A stretch of DNA of 64,000 nt. Origin: Butyrivibrio sp. Lineage in GTDB: Bacteria; Bacillota; Clostridia; Lachnospirales; Lachnospiraceae. Location: NCBI GenBank assembly GCA_017470505.1, contig JAFUYO010000020.1, positions 1 through 64,000 on the forward strand. Reading direction: 5' to 3'. A model generated the notes under the pieces. It searched no databases and was not told the origin of the DNA. It was given only the letters and a program-made list of their open reading frames with translations. Shown here in pieces: positions 25,358 through 32,484 of this stretch; the stretch's first letter is position 1, and each line of letters starts with the position of its first letter. Made by a program: the position numbers and the translations under genes.

Positions 25358-26716
25358 TTATGATGTTGCGTCTGTCACAACGCACCTTGATTCCATGTCG
25401 TAGTAGCCAACCGTGTTCTTGTCAGAGACCACAGTCACATTAAGCGCATCGTACAACCTGTGATAAACCGTAAAGTCATTTTTTTCAAACCCTGTAACTC
25501 CAAAACTTATGAGATATTCACCGCCCTGAAGCGTCATCTTCTGGGTAAAAGAAATATCCTTTTTATCTCCGGCCCTGACCGGGTCTAAAAATGCCTTCTC
25601 AACCATGGAGTTGGTACCCGTGATCTCTATGCCCATGATGTTCTTGAATGTAAATGCAAATATCGGTGCCGCAACATCCCTGTCAAAGCGCACGCGCATG
25701 TGGACCGTAAATTCAGTCCCTTTGATGATGGAGTTTGTGCGTATGCCCCTGTTGTCGGTTACAAAGAATTCCTCAATCTTTGCCGCGCCGTCCCCATACT
25801 CCAGAAGATCCGGGTTGTCATTCATCTGCTCTTTTGGTGCGGGTGTATTCTTATCAGAGCCTTTTTCGCTCTTTTTCTCAGGATCAGGCTCTTTTGCTCC
25901 GCCGGCTTTTTTCGCCGCTGCCTGTCTGATCTCTTCATCGTCAAGAAGATTTTCCCCTTCTCCCTTGGGGAGCGGGTACTGGCCAACGAGAACCTGCTTG
26001 TAGATATCTATCATCTTCTTGGGAGTTCCCTCGCCGAGCAGAACTCCCTGATTTAACAAAACTGCCCTGTCGCAGTACTTACTGATACTGGAGAGGTCGT
26101 GGGAGACGAACAGGATCGTCTTCCCCTGCTTCTTGAACTCCTCAAACTTGTGGTAGCACTTGGCCTGGAAGAACACGTCGCCGACTGAGAGCGCCTCGTC
26201 GACTATAAGGATCTCCGGGTCAATGTTTATCGCAACCGCAAAGGCGAGCCGGACAAACATACCGCTTGAATAGGTCTTCACCGGCTGATAGACATAATCG
26301 CCTATATCCGCAAATTCCAGGATGGAATCGAGGCGCTTTTTGATCTCTTCCTCAGAGAAACCTATCATCATCCCGTTCAGATATATGTTGTCTATGCCGT
26401 TGTACTCCATGTTAAAGCCGGCTCCGAGCTCCAAAAGAGCCGAGATGTGGCCGTCAACACTGACAGAGCCTCTTGTGGGAGAAAGAACACCTGTTATTAT
26501 CTTCAGTATGGTGGACTTTCCCGAGCCGTTTGTGCCGATGATTCCCACGGTCTCGCCCTTTTTCACGGTGAGATTGACGCTGCTGAGTGCCAGGTGCTCC
26601 TTGTACTTCTTTTTCCCGGCAAGTCCAAGTGAATCCTTGAGGCGGTCGATCGGCTTGTCATACAATTTATAGATTTTGGTAAGGTCCTTTACCTCAATGG
26701 CGATGTCTTTATCCAT
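25358..26716 (-). CDS. wzt: Polysaccharide ABC exporter ATPase with C-terminal glycan-binding domain (Wzt-like)
   Basis: A 452-residue ATPase of the polysaccharide/teichoic acid export family. The Walker A is GTNGSGKST (61-69), the signature is YSSGMFVRLAFA (149-160), Walker B is ILIVDEALSVGD (169-180) and the H-loop histidine is near 206. A charged linker (about 250-303) leads to a beta-sandwich domain (about 304-445) of the Wzt C-terminal type, which in Gram-negative homologues binds the chemically capped end of the polymer to license export. TagH-like ATPases lack such a domain or have a different one. ATG start at 26716. It pairs with the permease encoded just before it. Confidence 0.92.
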   Translation of the reverse strand: MDKDIAIEVKDLTKIYKLYDKPIDRLKDSLGLAGKKKYKEHLALSSVNLTVKKGETVGIIGTNGSGKSTILKIITGVLSPTRGSVSVDGHISALLELGAGFNMEYNGIDNIYLNGMMIGFSEEEIKKRLDSILEFADIGDYVYQPVKTYSSGMFVRLAFAVAINIDPEILIVDEALSVGDVFFQAKCYHKFEEFKKQGKTILFVSHDLSSISKYCDRAVLLNQGVLLGEGTPKKMIDIYKQVLVGQYPLPKGEGENLLDDEEIRQAAAKKAGGAKEPDPEKKSEKGSDKNTPAPKEQMNDNPDLLEYGDGAAKIEEFFVTDNRGIRTNSIIKGTEFTVHMRVRFDRDVAAPIFAFTFKNIMGIEITGTNSMVEKAFLDPVRAGDKKDISFTQKMTLQGGEYLISFGVTGFEKNDFTVYHRLYDALNVTVVSDKNTVGYYDMESRCVVTDATS

Positions 26717-26734
26717 ATGAATCCTTTTTAGTAC

Positions 26735-26778
26735 ATGATACGGATTGCTCCGCTTTTCTCCCGCAATCCATGTATCAT
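26735..26778 (-). promoter_or_regulatory. Intercistronic stem-loop between permease and ATPase genes
   Basis: ATGATAC-GGATTGC (26735-26748) pairs with GCAATCC-(AT)-GTATCAT (26763-26778), 14 bp with a two-base bulge. It starts at the permease stop codon and has no U-tract, so it is more likely an mRNA-stabilising or stoichiometry-setting hairpin than a terminator. It occupies most of the 58-base gap. Confidence 0.5.
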
Positions 26779-27776
26779 AGCACGTCTGCGAAATGCGGTT
26801 TGCTGCGCTTGAAGATAAGTGTTCCCAGGCAGAACAGCGCCACCACCACTATCCAGAAGTAGGTGGAGGAGTAAAAGTGCTCAAAGAACCATGACTGCCC
26901 GTATATGGAATTCCTGAATCCCTCAACAATATAGGCCATGGGGTTGAGCTTAATTATCCACTTGTAGCGGTCGGGGACGATGTCGATATTCCACAGGATA
27001 GGCGTAGCCCACTGGAAGAGCTGCAGTCCTATGGAGATTATCTGCAAAAGATCCCTGAAGAACACAACAATAGCACAGGTTGCATAGCTGAGTGACAAAA
27101 CCAGCAGAAATTCGCAGCCCATGTAATAGAGAAGCTGTATCCAGTAAATGCTCGGATAATACCCATAGACGCAGGCTATGATCATCAGCACAAACGTAAA
27201 GAATATGTGGATGAACATCGCGGCGATTATCTTTATTATGGGCAGTATGCTTATTTTGAAAAGAACTTTTTTGACAAGGTAATTGTACTCAAGAAGAGAC
27301 GTCGTTCCGTTGGTGAGCGCCTCAGAAAAAAAGAACCAGGGAACAAGGCCGGCTGTCAGAAAGAGGACGTAAGGCACCTCCACTCCCCCGGAAACAGCCT
27401 GTGCTCTGGACTGGAAAACCATGTCAAAAACAATATAATACATGATAACAGTGACCACCGGCTGAGCCAGTGCCCACACAACTCCCATGTATGATCCCGC
27501 ATATCTCTTCTTAAAATCGTTGATCGCAAGCCGCTTTATCAGCTTTCTCGACTGATATAACTCCACCGGCAGGACCATGAGTCTGTCGTACCACGCAAAA
27601 ACGAGGATGCAGCTGACGCCTATCAGAAGGCAGCCGCAGATCTTTTTGAGCATGGCGGTGTGCGCATCCTCCAGAGGATTGTTGTGAAAGATCAGAAGGA
27701 GCGCCAGTATCAGTGCCAGTGTATAGAATATGCTGAGCCCTATACGCTTGGGAAGTCTTCTTGCTCCACCGTTCAA
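26775..27776 (-). CDS. wzm: Polysaccharide ABC exporter permease (Wzm-like)
   Basis: A 333-residue membrane protein of the ABC-2 polysaccharide exporter family. About six core helices follow the amphipathic gate segment LIKRLAINDFKKRYAGSYMG, which is typical of Wzm and TagG. Two additional helices lie in the first 65 residues, more than in most relatives. Together with the ATPase it should move the lipid-linked polymer across the membrane. The start is TTG at 27776, overlapping the rfbC stop (TTGA), with GGGGAGG about 12 bases upstream; no in-frame ATG or GTG fits better. Confidence 0.88.
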   Translation of the reverse strand: MNGGARRLPKRIGLSIFYTLALILALLLIFHNNPLEDAHTAMLKKICGCLLIGVSCILVFAWYDRLMVLPVELYQSRKLIKRLAINDFKKRYAGSYMGVVWALAQPVVTVIMYYIVFDMVFQSRAQAVSGGVEVPYVLFLTAGLVPWFFFSEALTNGTTSLLEYNYLVKKVLFKISILPIIKIIAAMFIHIFFTFVLMIIACVYGYYPSIYWIQLLYYMGCEFLLVLSLSYATCAIVVFFRDLLQIISIGLQLFQWATPILWNIDIVPDRYKWIIKLNPMAYIVEGFRNSIYGQSWFFEHFYSSTYFWIVVVALFCLGTLIFKRSKPHFADVL

Positions 27777-28318
27777 AGCTGCTTAATTCCTCCCCACTTA
27801 GTATCCTTTTCCGAGAGATTGAGCTGTACTCCCTCCTGAAGCGGCCAGTCGATGCCTATATCCGGGTCGTTCCATATAAGCCCGCCCTCATCTCCGGGAT
27901 GATAGAAGTCAGAACACTTATACGCAAATTCAGCGTAATCCGATAACACCAAAAAGCCATGGGCAAAGCCTTTGGGAATAAAAAACTGCTTCTTGTTCTC
28001 TGCGCTAAGTATCACTCCAAACCACTTGCCGTAGGTCTCTGACCCCTTCCGGAGGTCCACAGCCACATCAAAAACTTCTCCGTTTATGCATCTGACGAGC
28101 TTGTCCTGCGGAAACTGCTTCTGGAAATGAAGGCCTCTCAAAACGCCTCTCTTGCTGGCTGACTGGTTGTCCTGAACAAATGTCACATCAATGCCCGCCT
28201 CCACAAAATCATTCTGATTGTATGTCTCTACAAAGTACCCTCTGGCGTCTCCAAACACCTGAGGCGTGATAACCTTAAGTCCGTCTATTTCACATGTCTC
28301 TACTGTGATCTTGCCCAT
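27773..28318 (-). CDS. rfbC: dTDP-4-dehydrorhamnose 3,5-epimerase
   Basis: Cytosolic epimerase of the dTDP-L-rhamnose pathway, 181 residues, the usual length. GVLRGLHFQKQFPQDKLVR carries the catalytic histidine (His64), and FIPKGFAHGFLVLSD is the conserved cupin strand. ATG 28318 is preceded by AGGAGATATT. Its stop overlaps the start of the permease gene. rfbA and rfbB lie upstream in the same operon, but the reductase rfbD was not found in this window. The end product could therefore be rhamnose, with rfbD elsewhere, or another dTDP-6-deoxyhexose. Confidence 0.94.
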   Translation of the reverse strand: MGKITVETCEIDGLKVITPQVFGDARGYFVETYNQNDFVEAGIDVTFVQDNQSASKRGVLRGLHFQKQFPQDKLVRCINGEVFDVAVDLRKGSETYGKWFGVILSAENKKQFFIPKGFAHGFLVLSDYAEFAYKCSDFYHPGDEGGLIWNDPDIGIDWPLQEGVQLNLSEKDTKWGGIKQL

Positions 28319-28341
28319 TATAAATATCTCCTGTTTTTTAT

Positions 28342-28962
28342 TTATGGTGTATTTCCAACCGGGGTGCCGCTTATCGTCTCGCCCGCGGGAATGTACTGTC
28401 CGTATCCGCCGGCAGGTGCCTCCGGAAGGGTTGTCAGGTATCCCGAAGAATCAGAGCCCGATCCCATGCTGCCCTCTGTGTTATATACGTTCGTCCCCGT
28501 TGGATTCGGATTTATAAGCTGTCCGACAACCGCCATACCTGTGCCTTCGCGATCAGTGGAGCCATCACCGGATATATCTTCGCCATCTCCTCTGATCCCG
28601 TCATCTCCGACAAGTGCATCCGGATCTGCCTGCTCACCGGCTATTCCCTCTGTCCCGACCGCTGTATCACCGGCAGAGGACGAATTTGTCTTTTTGCGGA
28701 CAACCACAGAAGGAATCTTCTCGGTCTCGTCGAAGAAATCATCGTCCAGCAAAAAAGCGTTCAGATTGTCGCCTATCTGATCTCCGTATATCACCGGAGT
28801 CTGCTCCTCTTCGACATCAGCCTCTACCTCCTGACCCTTTTTCTGCCCCCAGCCCATCAGCTCGTTTATCTTGCTGGTATTGGTCGCGTAGACGATCACG
28901 ATCACCAGGATGAAGGCGCTTACGATTGTGAGTAATGCCATTGTAAAAATACGTCTATCCAT
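28342..28962 (-). CDS. Hypothetical membrane-anchored Gly/Ser/Asp-rich protein
   Basis: A 206-residue protein of no family I recognise. One membrane helix lies at about 6-27 (LLTIVSAFILVIVIVYAT), followed by an acidic, low-complexity extracytoplasmic tail rich in Gly, Asp, Ser, Thr and Pro, with no cysteine and no sorting signal. ATG 28962 follows AAGGGC; it is preferred over a TTG at 28983 inside rfbA. It sits between rfbA and rfbC, 4 bases after rfbA, so it is transcribed with the sugar-nucleotide genes. The tail looks unstructured and could be a site for glycan attachment or a spacer in the wall, which is speculation. Confidence 0.65.
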   Translation of the reverse strand: MDRRIFTMALLTIVSAFILVIVIVYATNTSKINELMGWGQKKGQEVEADVEEEQTPVIYGDQIGDNLNAFLLDDDFFDETEKIPSVVVRKKTNSSSAGDTAVGTEGIAGEQADPDALVGDDGIRGDGEDISGDGSTDREGTGMAVVGQLINPNPTGTNVYNTEGSMGSGSDSSGYLTTLPEAPAGGYGQYIPAGETISGTPVGNTP

Positions 28963-28966
28963 ATCG

Positions 28967-29836
28967 TCACAGCCCTTCAGCAACTTCCTTTAAGTATTTG
29001 CCGTAGTCTGTCTTCATGAGGGGCTCTGCCAGCTTAAGGAGCTGCTGCCTGTCTATGAATCCCCTCTTGTAGGCAATCTCCTCGATGCAGGAAATATACA
29101 GTCCCTGCCTCTTCTGGAATGCACAGACAAAGTCGGATGCATCCAGAAGCGAGTCGTGATTGCCGGTATCAAGCCAGGCAAAACCTCTGCCCATTGTCTC
29201 AACACGGAGCTCTCCGCGATTTAAGTACTCATTATTGATACTGGTTATCTCAATTTCCCCTCGGGGAGATGGTTTCACGTTCCTCGCTATCTCCACCACC
29301 TTGTTGTCATAGAAGTACAGGCCGGGAACCGCGTAGTTGCTCTTTGGCTTCTCGGGCTTTTCCTCGATGCTGACAGCCCTGCCGTTTTCATCAAATTCAA
29401 CGACGCCGTACGCCCTTGGGTCCCTGACATAGTAGCCGAATATCGTGGCGCCATTTTCTCTGGATGCAACCTCCCGAAGGAGCTTGGAAAAGCTCTGCCC
29501 GTAAAAGATATTGTCGCCCAAAACCAGGGCAACCGAATCAGATCCGATAAAATCCGCGCCTATAATGAACGCATCCGCAAGTCCCCTGGGCTTATCCTGA
29601 ACAGCATACGAAAAAGTCATGCCGAGCTGGCTTCCGTCTCCAAAGAGCTCCTCAAACGCAGGAAGATCCCTGGGCGTTGAAATGATCAGCACATCCCTTA
29701 TCCCTGCCAGCATGAGTGTTGACAGCGGATAATATATCATGGGCTTGTCATAGACAGGCATCATCTGCTTGGACATAGCCCTCGTCAGCGGATATAGACG
29801 GGTGCCGGAGCCTCCGGCAAGAATAATTCCCTTCAT
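28967..29836 (-). CDS. rfbA: Glucose-1-phosphate thymidylyltransferase
   Basis: Makes dTDP-glucose from glucose-1-phosphate and dTTP in the cytosol, the first step toward dTDP-deoxysugars. It has 289 residues, as expected. The nucleotide-binding signature [13 protein letters not shown], the [17 protein letters not shown] block and the metal-site segment VLGDNIFYG are all present. ATG 29836 follows AAAGGAGG. It lies 21 bases after rfbB in the same operon. The mutase encoded at 13819-15558 can supply its substrate. Confidence 0.96.
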   Translation of the reverse strand: MKGIILAGGSGTRLYPLTRAMSKQMMPVYDKPMIYYPLSTLMLAGIRDVLIISTPRDLPAFEELFGDGSQLGMTFSYAVQDKPRGLADAFIIGADFIGSDSVALVLGDNIFYGQSFSKLLREVASRENGATIFGYYVRDPRAYGVVEFDENGRAVSIEEKPEKPKSNYAVPGLYFYDNKVVEIARNVKPSPRGEIEITSINNEYLNRGELRVETMGRGFAWLDTGNHDSLLDASDFVCAFQKRQGLYISCIEEIAYKRGFIDRQQLLKLAEPLMKTDYGKYLKEVAEGL

Positions 29837-29857
29837 GTACTCGGCCTCCTTTGACTT

Positions 29858-30952
29858 TTACTCTGCGACCTTGGAGTCATACATCTTTGCGTAATACTTC
29901 TCATAGTCGCCGCTTGTCACATGCTCCATCCACTCGGCATTCTCAAAATACCACTTGATGGTCTTGCGGATCCCTTCCCTGAACATTGTCTCCGGCTCCC
30001 AGCCGATCTCGGTCCTTATCTTGTCGGGAGCTATAGCATAACGCCTGTCATGTCCTTTTCTGTCCTCGACATATGTGATGAGATCATAGGTCAGATTTTT
30101 CTTTCCGGGATCGGAGTCATCAAGCTCCTCTCTGAGGATATCTATTATTGTCTTTACTATCTCAATGTTCTGCTTCTCATTGTGTCCGCCGACATTGTAG
30201 GTCTCAAACAGCCTTCCCTTCTCCTGCACCATGTCGATCGCCTTGGCGTGATCCTCAACATAGAGCCAGTCCCTGACGTTCTTGCCGTCTCCGTAGACAG
30301 GAAGCTTTTTCCCCTCAAGGGCATTGTGTATGATAAGCGGAATGAGCTTCTCCGGGAACTGGTACGGTCCGTAGTTGTTGGAACAGTTGGTTATGTTTGC
30401 AGGGAACTTATATGTGTCCATGTAGGCCTTTACCAGCATATCTGAGCCGGCCTTGCTGGCAGAATACGGGCTGTGGGGCGAATAAGGAGTCGTCTCATAG
30501 AAAAAAGCCATAGGGTCATCAGGGAGCGACCCGTAAACCTCATCTGTGGAAACATGAAGGAATTTCCTGTCCTCCATGAAGGTGCCGTCCTCTCTCTCCC
30601 ATGCCTTTTTGGCGGCGTTTAACATCGTCGCTGTCCCTAGGACATTGGTCTTTACGAAGATCTCAGGATTCACAATCGACCTGTCTACATGGCTCTCAGC
30701 CGCAAAGTGTACAACCCTGTGTATGTCATTCTCCTCAAATATCCTGTTGATGGCGTCCCTGTCGCAGATATCTGCCTTTATGAAGGTGTAATTATCTCTT
30801 CCCTCCAGGTCCTTTAAATTTTCCAGATTCCCCGCATAGGTCAGGGCATCCACATTTATGATGCGGATATCATCCCCATATTTCTTAAACATATAGTGAA
30901 TGTAATTTGAGCCGATAAAGCCAGCTCCCCCTGTCACAAGATAAGTTCTCAT
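29858..30952 (-). CDS. rfbB: dTDP-glucose 4,6-dehydratase
   Basis: NAD-dependent short-chain dehydratase converting dTDP-glucose to dTDP-4-keto-6-deoxyglucose in the cytosol. It has 364 residues, slightly longer than the usual 330-355. The Rossmann motif is TGGAGFIGSNYI, the catalytic YxxxK is in SPYSASKAGSDML, and HVSTDEVYGSL and NCSNNYGPYQFPEKLIPL are family landmarks. ATG 30952 follows AAAGGACA. Its product is the branch point for rhamnose and other 6-deoxyhexoses; rfbC is present downstream. Confidence 0.96.
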   Translation of the reverse strand: MRTYLVTGGAGFIGSNYIHYMFKKYGDDIRIINVDALTYAGNLENLKDLEGRDNYTFIKADICDRDAINRIFEENDIHRVVHFAAESHVDRSIVNPEIFVKTNVLGTATMLNAAKKAWEREDGTFMEDRKFLHVSTDEVYGSLPDDPMAFFYETTPYSPHSPYSASKAGSDMLVKAYMDTYKFPANITNCSNNYGPYQFPEKLIPLIIHNALEGKKLPVYGDGKNVRDWLYVEDHAKAIDMVQEKGRLFETYNVGGHNEKQNIEIVKTIIDILREELDDSDPGKKNLTYDLITYVEDRKGHDRRYAIAPDKIRTEIGWEPETMFREGIRKTIKWYFENAEWMEHVTSGDYEKYYAKMYDSKVAE

Positions 30953-30953
30953 A

Positions 30954-32474
30954 TCAGTGTCCTTTCGAAGAATAATTTTTTACATACTTAGAAGTAGTAT
31001 AACACATTACAAGGGCCTGGTAAAAGAGTCCGAAACTATAGCACATATACCTTGGCTGCGGAAAGATAAGTGCGCCCGTGACAACGCAGTTTACGCACAG
31101 CCCCGCAAACACCACAAACGAGAACAATAAAGCCGTCTCCGTATACGCGCCGCCCCCTTCGCCATTCCTCAAAAGAGCTCTTTTTACGAGCCTGAAAAGA
31201 AAGCCTGCTAAAAACAAAATATAAATAACAGCCGAAATTTTGACCAGTATTCTCGGAGAGATATTTGCGTTAGAGATAACAAAAGCCTTGAAAATATTGG
31301 TAAGAAAAACTTTGACAGTTCCTTTTGCGCCCCCTGCCATCACGTCGCGTATTCTCTGAGCAAGGAGGACCATAAAGAGCATGCCCTCGACCTGATTTTC
31401 CTTTATCTGCGCGTGGACTCTGTCGAGCTCGGGAAAATACTCCTCAACATACTCATCGCACATCACAAGCACAATGTCAAAACCGATCACATCATAGCTC
31501 TGCGCGTAGTGATCGGCCATCTCAAGATAGTCTTCAGGCGCATAGTCAAAGGTAAGCTCCCTGCTCTTGCACTCATTGTAGATCCTTGTGTAAAGAAGTG
31601 ACAGATCAGGATAGTCTTTGGGATCTGCGTCCTCAAACAGCTCTGCATCTTCTTCCGATGCAGTGTAAAGAACTGTGTCAAGCCCGCCCCTGCTGTCTCC
31701 GATATGCTTAGCAAAGACGCCCCTGACAGCCAGATTATAGGATGCATCCAGAAGGTTTATGAGCACAAAGGCAAGGACAACTGCGATGACAGTGTAGCTG
31801 AAATTCTTTAGCGACCTGTACTTTTTCACAAAAAGATGCAGTATAAATGAGGCCCCGGCCCAGGTTATCAAAACTATAAGCATCTGTTTGCGGATGCTCG
31901 CCATGAGCACCGACAGAAGAAGAAGCTTTATCACCTTTTCCTCGTCGTACCTGATGAAGGCTCTGCTCAGCATAACCATGAAGATCACAAAAAGAGGCAT
32001 TGCCAGGCTCTCTGTCATGATGCTCTCAGAGTACATAGAGCCGCGTTTTGCAACAAACCTGTTGAGAACTGCTACCGCAACCTGCAAAAGCATCGCGCAG
32101 GCAGACAAAAGCCTCGTCTTTTCCCTTGAAAAAGCCATGCGCGCCGCGTCATAGACGAAACACCCCAGATAAAAGGCTGCATAGGCCCATAGAATGCTCT
32201 GCAGAATTGCAGCTCCCGTAAGGTATCCCGGAAGATCATAGAGCTCAAGATCCCGCAAAACACCTCCCGGAAAGGCGTTAAATATCCACCTGAGGAGTGT
32301 CAGAAACAGCGGGTATACCGGCTCCCTCCCAAAATCCATTGAGACATAGCTCGGCGTATCCACGCACCACTGTGGTCCGTCCATAAGAGCTATTCCAACA
32401 TAAAATATCAGTAATAAAGCAAGGGACAGAGGCTTAAAAGCATCTGTCTCCTTTCTCATTTGTTTAAATGACAT
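30954..32474 (-). CDS. Polytopic membrane protein, possible GT-C-like glycosyltransferase
   Basis: A 506-residue integral membrane protein with about 10-12 predicted helices. The first extracytoplasmic loop carries CVDTPSYVSMDFGREPVYPL, which resembles the acidic loop-1 motif plus following segment of GT-C glycosyltransferases and some Wzy-like polymerases. A large loop of about 120 acidic residues lies between helices in the second half (DAELFEDADPKDYPD and onward). ATG 32474 is preceded by GGAGTGAAT and is favoured over GTG 32480. It sits between the GH25 gene and rfbB, so transfer or polymerisation of lipid-linked sugars outside the membrane is the likely role. The family is not firmly identified. 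Confidence 0.65.
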   Translation of the reverse strand: MSFKQMRKETDAFKPLSLALLLIFYVGIALMDGPQWCVDTPSYVSMDFGREPVYPLFLTLLRWIFNAFPGGVLRDLELYDLPGYLTGAAILQSILWAYAAFYLGCFVYDAARMAFSREKTRLLSACAMLLQVAVAVLNRFVAKRGSMYSESIMTESLAMPLFVIFMVMLSRAFIRYDEEKVIKLLLLSVLMASIRKQMLIVLITWAGASFILHLFVKKYRSLKNFSYTVIAVVLAFVLINLLDASYNLAVRGVFAKHIGDSRGGLDTVLYTASEEDAELFEDADPKDYPDLSLLYTRIYNECKSRELTFDYAPEDYLEMADHYAQSYDVIGFDIVLVMCDEYVEEYFPELDRVHAQIKENQVEGMLFMVLLAQRIRDVMAGGAKGTVKVFLTNIFKAFVISNANISPRILVKISAVIYILFLAGFLFRLVKRALLRNGEGGGAYTETALLFSFVVFAGLCVNCVVTGALIFPQPRYMCYSFGLFYQALVMCYTTSKYVKNYSSKGH

Positions 32475-32484
32475 ATTCACTCCA

